A DNA stretch of 64,000 nucleotides from Coleofasciculus sp. FACHB-1120. Lineage in GTDB: Bacteria > Cyanobacteriota > Cyanobacteriia > Cyanobacteriales > FACHB-T130. The translations under genes were made by a program, and so were the position numbers. Shown here in pieces: positions 35,294-44,726 of this stretch. How positions within the stretch are numbered: the first letter of the stretch is position 1; the number at the start of each line of letters is the position of its first letter. The notes beneath the pieces are model-generated. The model did not search any database. It had not been told where the DNA came from and saw only the letters and a program-made list of their open reading frames with translations. Where the stretch lies: contig NZ_JACJTV010000005.1 in the NCBI RefSeq assembly GCF_014698845.1, positions 1 to 64,000 on the forward strand, written 5' to 3'.

Positions 35294-36049
35294 TCAAGAA
35301 CTTTCCAGTTGGGATCGGATTTTTTGTAATTCGGCATCTTGGCTAGGGTCAAGTGCCTGCTGACTAGACGGCAGTTGCGGTGCTTCGGTGCCTTGGCTCA
35401 GCTGAGCTTTCATAGTAGCTAATTCGGTATCAATATCCCCAGCATCTTCCAGGGAGAGAAATTGCTTTTGCAGGTCATCGCTTCCGAGTTCAGCGATCGC
35501 TTCTGACTGTGCTTCCAGTTGCAAGACTTTCTCTTCCATGCGCTCGAAGGCGGTCAGGGAACTGGCAGTGTTGACACCACCTAGCATCTCGTTAATTTTC
35601 GCAGATGCTTGAGCTGAACGAGCGCGGACGATATACATATCTTTTTTCGTCTTGGCTTCAGAGATTTTGCTTTCTAGCGATCGCATATCTTGCTTGAGCC
35701 TGCCGACGACTTGATTTTGCTGATCGATCTGCGCCTGCATTGCCTCTGCGGTTTCCTGATAGGATTTGCGCTTGGTGAGGGCTTGACGAGCTAAGTTTTC
35801 GTCACCTTTTTGCAGTGCTAGTTGGGCGCGATTGTACCATTCTTGGGAAGTAGACTGCGCTTGGTTGCATTGTCGCTCAGTCCGTTTTTGGGTAGCGATC
35901 GCTTGAGCTACCGCCTGTCGCAGTTGAATCAAATTCTCCTGCATTTCCATGACCGTTTCTTCCAGGATTTTTTCTGGATCTTCCGCTTGTCCAATCAGAC
36001 TGTTGATGTTGGCTCGAATTACTCGCAAGATGCGGTCGATCAATCCCAT
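35294..36049 (-). CDS. pspA: PspA/IM30-family protein, tandem paralogue
   Basis: A 251-residue PspA-family protein with the start at ATG 36049 (GGAGAA lies 5 bases before it; the frame is open to 36073). The amphipathic helix MGLIDRILRVIRANINSLI and the core QENLIQLRQAVAQAIA and FERMEEKVLQLEAQSEAI match its neighbour. The C-terminal tail is shorter and differs from the Vipp1 type, which is why I call it PspA-like. PspA stabilises stressed membranes. It lies upstream of vipp1 on the same strand with a 244-base gap. Confidence 0.88.
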   Translation of the reverse strand: MGLIDRILRVIRANINSLIGQAEDPEKILEETVMEMQENLIQLRQAVAQAIATQKRTERQCNQAQSTSQEWYNRAQLALQKGDENLARQALTKRKSYQETAEAMQAQIDQQNQVVGRLKQDMRSLESKISEAKTKKDMYIVRARSAQASAKINEMLGGVNTASSLTAFERMEEKVLQLEAQSEAIAELGSDDLQKQFLSLEDAGDIDTELATMKAQLSQGTEAPQLPSSQQALDPSQDAELQKIRSQLESS

Positions 36050-36210
36050 GTCAGTTCTCCATTCACAACGCACGGGTTCAGTAGAGCGCGGTCACGCGAT
36101 CGTGAAAACGGCAGCGAACCCCTAAAAGCAGTCGCCCTCTTAGGGCATCGCAGTCCCAGTAGCAACGTTAACAGAATGCTAGGTTACTTTCCAACTCAAC
36201 CACCTCCAGC

Positions 36211-37614
36211 TTAAGGCTGATCGACCGCCGCAGAAATCCCCTGTGTCTGAAGCTCTTTGACTAATGTTTGAGCCTGAGACTCTTTCTTAAACGCACCGAG
36301 ATAAATTTGAGTGCCTTCTGGTGATAAATAGGCATCGGGAACCACCTTTCGCGCCTGTTGCAAGGAGCTTTCGCCATTGTATTTTACAAACACATAGTAG
36401 AAGCCCTCTGGATTCGGCGCAGGAGTTGCCGCAGCAGTCGGGGAGGGTTTCACACTCGGTTGTACGCTCGGTTGTCCAGAGCGGAGCCGTTGTGGCAATC
36501 CTGGCAGAGGGCTGGCGGGTGTAAGGGGCACTGTCGCCGCTGGCGGCAGACCTGGGAGCGGCACCGAGCCAGATTGCCCAGCCGAGGAGTTGCCGGGGGT
36601 AGGTGAACTGGGTAACGGGGAAATTGTTGGCACCGCTACTTGGGTTTTGGGTAAGCCTGCCACATTGGATCTTGGAGGTGGACTGGAAGATGGCAAAGTG
36701 CTTAGGGTATCCAAATTTACGTCCACAAATTCGTCAGTCGCCAGGTTTGGACCGCTTGGCGCAGCTCCGGCTGCTGGGGCATTGGTGGTTGGAGTTGTTG
36801 CAGTTGGAGTTGTTGCAGTTGGATTTTGAGTAACAGTGGGCGTCTCTGACTCCCCGAAGCGATCAAAACCCAGAAAACTGAGGCTGCCCGGATTCGTCAC
36901 CAAATAGCCTAAGGTGGCAGTTGAAAATAGCAACAACAACATGGAACCAACCCCTAGGGGAGTCAGCAGGCTATCCAGAAAACTGCGTTCTGAGCGACGA
37001 GGCGTTGACGCCTCTTCTTCCACCAAACTTCGCAGAAGTTGTTCGGAAGATTCCAGATAGTCATTTGGAGGGACGTGGGTTGCAGTTGGATTAACGAACT
37101 CCGGTGGATTTGCTGCGGGTTCTGGATGCCAATCTGGCTCCTGGGGCGGCGTGGTGAGGGTTGCTAGTTCCGCCGAGGGAGCCGATAAGTCAAAAGATGA
37201 CGCAGGTCCGGGCGGTGTATACCATGTTTGATTCTGGTTTTGATTCTGGATGGTTGTCTCAACTCCTTTGCCTTCCAGATTGGCTGCCTGTGGTGGAACG
37301 CTGGCTGGCGGCGGGGGTGGTGGGGCAGCTGGTGGTGGGGCAGCTGGCGACGGGGGTGGTGGCGGTGGGGTGGGCGATTGATTCCTGCCACCTGTAGCCG
37401 TCACAGAAATTAAATCGATAGGTTTGTTGCGAACCCGATCGTGATTCATGCGAGGGGCAGGCGACGTCCCACGTCCCCCTCGTTCGCGTCGGTATCGAGA
37501 TAATTCTTCTTCTAGCTGTACGTCGAGACTGCCCAGAGCTGCCTGCAAGGCTGGGTTGATGGACTGGGCGGGGGAGGGGCGGGTAGAAGACTCAACCGAA
37601 TGACCTTGACTCAT
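36211..37614 (-). CDS. Pro-rich membrane protein with C-terminal SPOR-like domain
   Basis: A 467-residue protein. The cytoplasmic N-terminal half is very Pro-rich, with runs of Pro near 85-110. One transmembrane helix follows (LTPLGVGSMLLLLFSTATLGYLV, about 210-232). A second Pro/Thr/Ser-rich linker leads to a C-terminal domain (FYYVFVKYNGESSLQQARKV, QIYLGAFKKESQAQTLVKEL) that looks like SPOR, which binds denuded septal peptidoglycan. The topology suits a division or envelope protein. The extreme Pro content is typical of cyanobacterial SPOR proteins. Confidence 0.82.
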   Translation of the reverse strand: MSQGHSVESSTRPSPAQSINPALQAALGSLDVQLEEELSRYRRERGGRGTSPAPRMNHDRVRNKPIDLISVTATGGRNQSPTPPPPPPSPAAPPPAAPPPPPPASVPPQAANLEGKGVETTIQNQNQNQTWYTPPGPASSFDLSAPSAELATLTTPPQEPDWHPEPAANPPEFVNPTATHVPPNDYLESSEQLLRSLVEEEASTPRRSERSFLDSLLTPLGVGSMLLLLFSTATLGYLVTNPGSLSFLGFDRFGESETPTVTQNPTATTPTATTPTTNAPAAGAAPSGPNLATDEFVDVNLDTLSTLPSSSPPPRSNVAGLPKTQVAVPTISPLPSSPTPGNSSAGQSGSVPLPGLPPAATVPLTPASPLPGLPQRLRSGQPSVQPSVKPSPTAAATPAPNPEGFYYVFVKYNGESSLQQARKVVPDAYLSPEGTQIYLGAFKKESQAQTLVKELQTQGISAAVDQP

Positions 37615-37772
37615 AGCTTTAGCTACTGACGAATCTTCGAGAGCTGACGGATCTCTTTATTACACGCTGTTTTTTGCTTCAAGGCAACCGTAACCCGAAT
37701 CTGCTGTCTTGGTTTTGAGTACGATCGAGCATGAGGACGGATCGTTCTGCCATTTAGCGGGGGATTTGTAGG

Positions 37773-38342
37773 ATGTCTTTTAAATCTCTTCATCATATCT
37801 TAGGGTCTATCGAAAATCAGGCGGCGTGGCAGGCTGGTCAAGAATTTCAGCGGTTACTTCAGTGTTGGCCTTCGGTGGTGGGAGTGGCGGTACAAGCTCA
37901 GACGCGACCGATTTCCATATCGAGAGGCGTTTTGTCGGTTGCTACATCCAGCGCTGCTTGGGCACAAACGCTGACTTTTGAGCGTCAGCGGATCTTGCAA
38001 AAGTTGAATGCCCATCTAGGTAGCAATTTGGTTGATATTCGCTTTTCGACGGCTCAGTGGCAGAAGAAGTCTGGTTCGAGTCGTTCCGGGTATGCACAGG
38101 AACAATTGTTGGCGTGGCAAGAGCATCCTAGTCGAGTTGCTGAGGGAACCTCTTCACCGTCGTTGAGCCAGAAGACGAAACCGAAAGAACCCCACGAAGC
38201 TTTTCAACGCTGGGCGGAGGGAGTGCGAGAGCGATCGCAACATTCACCGCTTTGCCCCCAGTGCCAGTGTCCCACCCCTCCAGGAGAACTCCAACGCTGG
38301 GCTGTGTGTGCCCTGTGTGCGATCAGGCAATGGAAAGGCTAG
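37773..38342 (+). CDS. DciA-like (DUF721) protein with C-terminal zinc ribbon
   Basis: A 189-residue protein with a DUF721 domain (about 5-100): SLHHILGSIENQAAW, LLQCWPSVVGVAVQAQTRPI, GVLSVATSSAAWAQTLTF, and LNAHLG. DUF721/DciA proteins load the replicative helicase DnaB in most bacteria. The C-terminus adds a four-Cys motif (CPQCQCPTPPGELQRWAVC, then ALC), a feature of cyanobacterial members as I recall. AGGATG covers the ATG region. It is a single-gene unit. Confidence 0.85.
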   Translation: MSFKSLHHILGSIENQAAWQAGQEFQRLLQCWPSVVGVAVQAQTRPISISRGVLSVATSSAAWAQTLTFERQRILQKLNAHLGSNLVDIRFSTAQWQKKSGSSRSGYAQEQLLAWQEHPSRVAEGTSSPSLSQKTKPKEPHEAFQRWAEGVRERSQHSPLCPQCQCPTPPGELQRWAVCALCAIRQWKG

Positions 38343-39134
38343 CTTTCAGTAGATTCGGTGCAATTGAGCCGAAACAGGGATTGGTCGTAGGTCGCGGGAA
38401 ACACTTGCTTTCTGTAGTGGCACCCCTCATACCCTACGAATCCTCTGCATTGCTTGATTTTATTCAGGTTTAGCTGCTTAGTCCCTCATTCAAATCGGAA
38501 TGTGAAGTTGTTTTGTAGCTTACGTAACAGATGTCAGTTTCCTCCCCGTTACATCTTGTAACTTAGACCGCTGTGTAGCCTTCTGTGCGAAAGCCTTCTC
38601 AGGCAAAGCGTTTGTGCCCTTGCCCTGGATTTATAGCGTCACTTTATTTCCTGATGGCTTCGCCCGTACTCTGACGTGCTTACTTGCCCTTTTCTTCCCC
38701 AGTAGTGGCAGGCAATGTAATGATTTTATTTACCCGACTCAGGCTGACTCAGAGAATTTTCGGAGAAAAAATCTAGATTTAGTTGAGAAATGCAAAGTTT
38801 GCCATTTAAATCAAGAGATAAAAGACTGAATTAAAGAGCTAAATTTATTTTTTTTGAGAACGAATACCTTCAATGTTTCTCTTGATCCCCATAGGGTTTT
38901 GTTAAAAAATAGTATTGTTCGTGAGACTAAACGCTTTAGATAAATGTGTCTGTTTTTAATGCTCTATGTATCTGTCTATGACCAAAAGCTAAAGAAAATC
39001 TAAATCAGTATTTATACTTGGGGATCGCTAGAACATAGACGGGGAATATAGATTACCTAATTCCTAACACTACAACCGCTAATCGGGAATTTTAAGATTA
39101 GGCATAGATAAAAATTCTCCTCAAGAGGACTCCC
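38343..39134. other. Intergenic stretch, no gene seen
   Basis: About 790 bases, AT-rich from 38750 on. A short frame at 38614-38829 is open, but its start and codon use are unconvincing. GATCCCCATAGGG lies near 38884-38896. Nothing else is recognised. Confidence 0.4.
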
Positions 39135-39452
39135 ATGAAGACCTTAAATACTGTAACTTCTGCTTGTCGGTATTGTCGGTTTTATAACCCGGAAGGGCGT
39201 CGTGGTGGTCTTTGTCAACAACTTGGCGTGCCCGTTCGAGGCGGTTGGGGAGCCTGTTCTTTAGCACTTCCAGCATTCGCGCCTTCTTGGGAACGTCTCG
39301 AAGTAATGATGCGCTGGCAGGATGAAACGGTGAAAATACCGGAAGCGCTGCCATTCAAATGTTCTGTGAATTCTTCTCAAGAATCTGTGTCCCAGGAAGA
39401 GAATGTCCCTACTGCCCAACAGCCAGTAGAAGAAAAGGCACTGCTTGTATGA
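39135..39452 (+). CDS. Small Cys-containing cyanobacterial protein, function unknown
   Basis: A 105-residue protein with four conserved-looking Cys in its first third (CRYCRFYNPEGRRGGLC then GGWGACSLALP), a possible metal or redox site. Motif WERLEVMMRWQDE follows. The C-terminal 40 residues are Glu/Gln-rich and disordered. GAGGA precedes the ATG. A terminator follows at 39539. I recall relatives in cyanobacteria but no function. Confidence 0.72.
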   Translation: MKTLNTVTSACRYCRFYNPEGRRGGLCQQLGVPVRGGWGACSLALPAFAPSWERLEVMMRWQDETVKIPEALPFKCSVNSSQESVSQEENVPTAQQPVEEKALLV

Positions 39453-39538
39453 ATAAAATAAACGGTAGCAAGCTTACCTTGCAGTTTGTTAAGGCAACTT
39501 GCGGAAACCTTTAAAAAAATAAAGATTTTCTTTAGAAT

Positions 39539-39569
39539 CGCACCTTATTTAAGGCAAGGTGCGATTTTT
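39539..39569 (+). terminator. Rho-independent terminator after the 39135 gene
   Basis: CGCACCTT (39539-39546) pairs with AAGGTGCG (39556-39563), followed by ATTTTTG. Confidence 0.85.
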
Positions 39570-39615
39570 GATTTAAGAGCCTCGTGGGATACTTTTTTAT
39601 AAAAGATGACTCTTT

Positions 39616-39645
39616 AAACCCGTTTTTTTCAGAAAACGGGTTTTT
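39616..39645. terminator. Terminator between the 39135 gene and menB
   Basis: AAACCCGTTTT (39616-39626) pairs with AAAACGGGTTT (39633-39643), with T-runs on both sides. It lies 28 bases beyond the menB stop and can serve both directions. Confidence 0.8.
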
Positions 39646-39673
39646 CTAATTGCGAACGACTAATTGCGAACGG

Positions 39674-40507
39674 CTAAGGTAGCCAAGGGTATTGACGGAA
39701 ATCGGGTGGACGTTTTTCCAAAAATGCCTGCTTGCCTTCGGCTCCTTCCTCAGTCATGTAATAAAGCAAGGTGGCGTTACCGGCGAGTTCTTGCAAACCA
39801 GCTTGTCCATCGCAATCGGCGTTGAAAGCAGCTTTTAGACACCGGATGGCAATCGGGCTTTTTTCTAAAATTTCATTAGCCCACTGGATGCCTTCTTGTT
39901 CCAGCTGTTCTACAGGCACGACGCAATTCACTAAGCCCATTTCTAGTGCTTGCTGTGCGCTGTACTGGCGGCAGAGAAACCAAATTTCTCGCGCCTTTTT
40001 TTGCCCAACAATCCGGGCAAGATAGCTGGCACCAAATCCCCCGTCGAAGCTGCCGACTTTAGGGCCAGTTTGCCCGAAAATAGCATTCTCTGCGGCAATA
40101 GTGAGGTCACAAATCAGGTGCAGAACGTGTCCGCCACCGATGGCATAACCTGCCACAAGCGCAATCACGACTTTGGGCATGGAACGAATTAGGCGTTGCA
40201 AATCTAGGACATTTAGGCGGGGGATGCCCTCATCGTCTACATACCCAGCTTGTCCCCGCACACTTTGATCGCCGCCAGAACAAAAGGCGTATTTACCATC
40301 GGTGTGAGGACCAGCGCCAGTAAATAATACGACGCCAATACTGGTATCTTCACGAACATCACAGAAAGCGTTGTAAAGTTCAAAGACGGTTTTGGGACGG
40401 AAAGCGTTGCGTTTGTGCGGGCGATTAATCGTAATTTTGGCGATGCCGTCGCCTTTGTGATAGAGGATGTCTTCGTAGGTTTTGGCAGTTTGCCAGTTGA
40501 TTTGCAT
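39674..40507 (-). CDS. menB: 1,4-dihydroxy-2-naphthoyl-CoA synthase
   Basis: MenB closes the naphthoquinone ring by Dieckmann condensation of o-succinylbenzoyl-CoA, in phylloquinone synthesis. It is 277 residues, of crotonase fold, with [16 protein letters not shown], the oxyanion-hole segment [11 protein letters not shown], and [16 protein letters not shown]. The ending [11 protein letters not shown] is typical of MenB. Other men genes follow from 42874. Confidence 0.97.
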   Translation of the reverse strand: MQINWQTAKTYEDILYHKGDGIAKITINRPHKRNAFRPKTVFELYNAFCDVREDTSIGVVLFTGAGPHTDGKYAFCSGGDQSVRGQAGYVDDEGIPRLNVLDLQRLIRSMPKVVIALVAGYAIGGGHVLHLICDLTIAAENAIFGQTGPKVGSFDGGFGASYLARIVGQKKAREIWFLCRQYSAQQALEMGLVNCVVPVEQLEQEGIQWANEILEKSPIAIRCLKAAFNADCDGQAGLQELAGNATLLYYMTEEGAEGKQAFLEKRPPDFRQYPWLP

Positions 40508-40660
40508 AGAGAGTTGTGCTGTATTTCGAGTTGTACAGTGTTTCAGCTTGAGAATTTTAACCCAGCGTCAAAGTTACAGTGACTAGGTAGAACCTCAAGA
40601 GAGAGGAGGCTTGAGCGATCGCTGTGTCATCATGACGATTGGGGTAAAACAAGGCATTTT

Positions 40661-42844
40661 ATGGGACAGACTGAGAAGAATTCCGAAGTCGAATCTGAGA
40701 ATTTTAATGCTTTATCGTCAGATAACGCTTTAACCAATCCGAAAGCAGATCGATTAGGATATGCGACCTTTGCAAGATATCTAGCAGACAGTATTTGCAA
40801 AATGAGCTTTCCGGAAGGCTTCGTGATTGCAGTCTACGGTTCCTGGGGTTCTGGCAAATCAACACTGTTGAATTTTTTAGTTCACTACCTAAAGGAAAAA
40901 CCAGAGAACGAGCAACCAATTATCGTACCCTTTAATCCCTGGTTATTTTCCGGGCACGAAGATATCACAAGGAGCTTCATTGACCAATTACAGGCTGTTT
41001 TGAGTGAATTCAAATCTGTACCGAAGGGCTTAAAAGATCGACTAGCTGATTTTGGTAAACTGTTTGCTGAAATTCCTATTCCTTACGCTCCAGCAGGTAA
41101 GGTAGTAGAAAAAATATTTGACGATAAGCAAAAGGATACTTCCGACTTAAAAGAAGAAGTCGAAGACACACTGCTAAAGCAGCATCCGCGAATCGTGGTA
41201 ACAATTGACGATATTGACAGGCTTGCCACTGACGAAATTAGACAGTTGTTTCGCGTTGTCAAAGCCATCCCAAATTTTACAAATGTTGTCTATGTCCTAG
41301 TCTGCGATAAAGAAATTGCCCTTAAAGCACTTGCAGGCACGCAGGGGACAACTGGAGAAGCCTATCTTGAAAAACTTGTTCAAGTTCCTTTTGAGCTACC
41401 GATTCCCAATAAAATTTTACTCCGCAGGCTACTTTTTGAAAAACTGAATAGCGTACTTTCTGACACCCCAACGCAGCTATTAGATAGAAATTATTGGGGC
41501 AATATTTACTATCAAGGGATAGACCACTTTATTACCAACACTCGCGATATTACTCGTTTGACCAACACCTTAAGCATGACGTACCCGGCAGTTCAAGGTG
41601 AAGTAAATTCAGTGGATTTCATTGCTGTTGAGTCGTTGCGAGTCTTTTGCCCAACGATATATGACAAAATTCGCAAAAATCCTAAAGCTTTTGCAGGAGA
41701 CATCAATACCACCAGTTTTCTAAGCGCTAAAGTAGGCGAACTAAAACCCCTTTACAATTCTTGGATTGCCCAGCTTCAAGATGAGGATAAAGAGCCAGTC
41801 AAACGGCTGCTATTAAGCCTCTTTCCTAAGTTATCAGCCATTTGGGGTAATTCTAACTACGTAGCACAACAGCAGTTAACATGGCGCAGACAACTCCGGG
41901 TATGCAGCTTAGAAATGTTTCCAGTTTACTTCCGTCTGGCGTTACCAGAAGGTGAACTATCGAATACTGAGATGAAAGCTATCCTTGCTTTGTCAGACGA
42001 TGCGAAGGAATTTGGAGAAACTCTTGTAGAACTCGCTAATCAAAAACGTCCTGAGGGTACGACGCAAGTTCGGACATTTTTGGAACAACTTGAAGATTAC
42101 ACTGAAAAAGAAATTCCTTTAAATAGCATTCCTTCAATTGTGCAAGCTTTATTTGATGTGGGCGATCGCCTTTTGCGTCCTGAAGACGAACCGTGCGGAA
42201 TGTTTGATTTTGGAAATGATATCAGAATCGAGCGCATCATCTCACAGATGTTGCGTCGTCTTGAGGAACCAGCACGGTTTGAGGTGTTGAAACAGGCGAT
42301 GTCAAAGGGTAAGGCAGTTTTAACAATTGTGGGCAAAGTAGTCGCCCTAGGTCAACAATACGGTAAGTTTGGAGCTAGTGAATCAAATCCAGAAGAAGAA
42401 AGACTTGTCAGCGCACAACACCTTGATGAGCTTGAAGAAGTTGCCTTAAATAAGGTGCAAAACGCTGTGCAGCAAAACTCCCTATTACAAACGCCAGGTT
42501 TAGCACATATCCTGTATTATTGGCGGGAGCAAACAAGCGAGGATGAAGTTAAACAGTGGGTTGAAGAGGCGATTAAAAACGACGAAGGGCTGATTAATTT
42601 TTTTGAGAAGTTTTTTGAGAAAGCATTTAGAAAATCTGAGTCTAATGTGGGTCAAACCACAGGCTACGGGTTTGAGTCGAATTTACTTGAACCCTACGTT
42701 GACCTATCTTTAGTGATTAACCGGCTTAGGAACCTTCTTGAAAAGGATTGTTTAACAGAAGAACAGAAAAATGCGATCGCTCAATTTATTGAAGAATATG
42801 ACAGGAGACAGCAGGAGAAAGATTCTGACGATCCGTTAGAATGA
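40661..42844 (+). CDS. KAP-family P-loop NTPase
   Basis: A 727-residue KAP NTPase. Walker A is VYGSWGSGKSTLL (GSWGSGKST at 60-68), with the KAP signature IIVPFNPWLFSGHEDITRSF. Walker B is IVVTIDDIDRLATDEI, followed by the sensor-like NVVYVLVCDKEI and the RDITRLTNTL region. Unlike many KAP members it has no clear transmembrane insertion; the C-terminal 400 residues are helical. KAP NTPases are common in defence and plasmid-maintenance loci. Here it is divergent from menB and sits between men genes without other defence genes, so its role is open. Confidence 0.92.
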   Translation: MGQTEKNSEVESENFNALSSDNALTNPKADRLGYATFARYLADSICKMSFPEGFVIAVYGSWGSGKSTLLNFLVHYLKEKPENEQPIIVPFNPWLFSGHEDITRSFIDQLQAVLSEFKSVPKGLKDRLADFGKLFAEIPIPYAPAGKVVEKIFDDKQKDTSDLKEEVEDTLLKQHPRIVVTIDDIDRLATDEIRQLFRVVKAIPNFTNVVYVLVCDKEIALKALAGTQGTTGEAYLEKLVQVPFELPIPNKILLRRLLFEKLNSVLSDTPTQLLDRNYWGNIYYQGIDHFITNTRDITRLTNTLSMTYPAVQGEVNSVDFIAVESLRVFCPTIYDKIRKNPKAFAGDINTTSFLSAKVGELKPLYNSWIAQLQDEDKEPVKRLLLSLFPKLSAIWGNSNYVAQQQLTWRRQLRVCSLEMFPVYFRLALPEGELSNTEMKAILALSDDAKEFGETLVELANQKRPEGTTQVRTFLEQLEDYTEKEIPLNSIPSIVQALFDVGDRLLRPEDEPCGMFDFGNDIRIERIISQMLRRLEEPARFEVLKQAMSKGKAVLTIVGKVVALGQQYGKFGASESNPEEERLVSAQHLDELEEVALNKVQNAVQQNSLLQTPGLAHILYYWREQTSEDEVKQWVEEAIKNDEGLINFFEKFFEKAFRKSESNVGQTTGYGFESNLLEPYVDLSLVINRLRNLLEKDCLTEEQKNAIAQFIEEYDRRQQEKDSDDPLE

Positions 42845-42873
42845 AAGGCTCAATGATTCGCTAGAGTTAACGT

Positions 42874-44631
42874 TCACAGGATATCCGCTGCAAATTTTCC
42901 TAAATTCTCCTTGCGCCACTTGGCATCTACCTTGCGATTGGTTGGCAACTCCAGAACCCGGATTCCTTGAGATGGCAATGGATTTAATCGTTGCTTCAGG
43001 TGTTCCCAGGATGTAATCAATTCATGCTCTACATTGTAAGTAGCACAAAGCTGAGCAAAATTTATATCCTGTGGGGTGACAAAAAATTCTTCAAAGGGTG
43101 GGTTAAATTTGGAAATCGGCAACATTTCAAAGATACCGCCGCCATTGTTGTTAATCAAAATTATGGTCAAATGTCCTATAAATTTATTTCTCAGTAGAAA
43201 GCCGTTAGTATCGTGCAATAAAGCTAAGTCACCCGTCAGCATCACAGCGCTTTGATTGCGATGTGCAATTCCCAAAGCAGTTGATAAGGTGCCATCAATG
43301 CCATTTGCGCCTCGATTAAAAAAGGGCTGAATTCCAAAATTGTTGGGTGCCCAGAAAAACTCTACATCTCGCACCGGCATACTATTAGAAATAAACAGAG
43401 GAGTGCCCGGTGGTAGCGTCTTGGAAAGTAACCAAGCGGCTTTTCCTTCAAAAAGTACGTCTATTGTTGCCATCGTTAGGTCGATGGCTTTCCTCACCTT
43501 TGATTCGGCTTCACACCAACTGCTGAGATAAGACGCGATCGCTTGCGTTTCTACAAGTTCATTTGGGTAGGTTTGAGATAGCTGTTCTACAGAGATTCGC
43601 AGGTGGGTTGTCTTGCCGTGCAAGGGATCTAAATTGTGGTGGCTGGGGTCAATTACCCATCGGCGCGGTTGAGTTTTCTCTAGCCAGTTTCGCAGTTCTT
43701 TACTCGTGGGTAATTCACCGATTTGAATGACCATTTCTGGTGTTAGTTTTTGCGCCAACTGCTGATTACGCAGGATTAAGTCATAGGTAGAAATTAGATA
43801 AGGGTTCAGTTGACGATAGTTCCTTAACGGAGATAGCGCCTCAGCTAATACAGGCCATTTTAAAGATTTGGAGAGGTGCGCGATCGCGATCGCATACTCT
43901 TCCGGTATTTTCGGTTGTGCAGTCCCAGCGATAATAATTCCTTTATCACATTCCATCCACTCCTGTAGGGTGTTGAAAGTGGTAGGTTGCAGGTTGAAAG
44001 TTGCTCCTAATGGCTGACAATTTGCAAAGAAATCTTCTTCTAGTAGAGACGCACCATTTCGCATCTCTACAGCACCGTCAGGAATTGGGGCGAGAGGGTC
44101 GCGGAAGGGGATGTTAAGATGAACGGAGCCTGGAGTTGGAAAGAGCGTTCTTTCCCACGCATACATCACTGTCTGCCGCAGATAACCCAGCATTCCCATC
44201 TCTAGAGAAGGCAACGCTAACTCAGCTTGCCAGTTGGGATAATTGCCAAATAATTTCACCTGATCGATCGTCTGTCCAGAATGACAATCTCGCAATTCTG
44301 GGGGGCGATCGGCGGTTAAAACTAAAAGCGGGATTCGACTTTCCCTGGCTTCAATTACGGCTGGGTAAAAATTTGCCCCGGCAGTTCCAGAAGTGCAAAC
44401 TAATGCCACCGGCAATCCAGATTTTTTCGCAATTCCTAATGCCAAAAATGCAGCGGATCGTTCGTCCAAAACAGGAATGGCTTCTATCTCATCAGTTTGA
44501 GCGAAAGCAACCGTAAGAGGTGTTGAACGAGAACCCGGACAAATAACGGCTGTGGTTAATCCTAGTCGTTTTAAGGTTTCGGTTAGGATTGAAGCCCAAA
44601 GGGAGTTGGTGTTACGAAAATCAACAGGCAT
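42874..44631 (-). CDS. menD: SEPHCHC synthase
   Basis: MenD is a ThDP-dependent enzyme that joins 2-oxoglutarate to isochorismate. At 585 residues it is full length, with VICPGSRSTPLTVAF and VCTSGTAGANFYPAVIEA in the N-terminal domain. The C-terminal ThDP site includes RGANGIDGTLSTALGIA, MLTGDLALLHD and NNNGGGIFEMLP. An in-frame palindrome (44043-44070) adds residues around RNGASLLEE. It is followed downstream, and preceded upstream, by other men genes on the same strand (menF at 44727). Confidence 0.97.
   Translation of the reverse strand: MPVDFRNTNSLWASILTETLKRLGLTTAVICPGSRSTPLTVAFAQTDEIEAIPVLDERSAAFLALGIAKKSGLPVALVCTSGTAGANFYPAVIEARESRIPLLVLTADRPPELRDCHSGQTIDQVKLFGNYPNWQAELALPSLEMGMLGYLRQTVMYAWERTLFPTPGSVHLNIPFRDPLAPIPDGAVEMRNGASLLEEDFFANCQPLGATFNLQPTTFNTLQEWMECDKGIIIAGTAQPKIPEEYAIAIAHLSKSLKWPVLAEALSPLRNYRQLNPYLISTYDLILRNQQLAQKLTPEMVIQIGELPTSKELRNWLEKTQPRRWVIDPSHHNLDPLHGKTTHLRISVEQLSQTYPNELVETQAIASYLSSWCEAESKVRKAIDLTMATIDVLFEGKAAWLLSKTLPPGTPLFISNSMPVRDVEFFWAPNNFGIQPFFNRGANGIDGTLSTALGIAHRNQSAVMLTGDLALLHDTNGFLLRNKFIGHLTIILINNNGGGIFEMLPISKFNPPFEEFFVTPQDINFAQLCATYNVEHELITSWEHLKQRLNPLPSQGIRVLELPTNRKVDAKWRKENLGKFAADIL
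44043..44070. repeat. TAGAGACGC palindrome inside menD
   Basis: GTAGAGACGC (44043-44052) pairs with GCATCTCTAC (44061-44070), with one G-T mismatch. It is related to the palindromes in menC, menE and after rtcB, and keeps the reading frame. Confidence 0.8.
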
Positions 44632-44726
44632 TTAAAAGAAGAATGAACCGCAAAGACGCTCTAGCAAAGCCATGCGCGTTAGCGCTATAGGAAGCAAAGG
44701 AAGAAAGAGAGAATAGAGAGTTTCGC

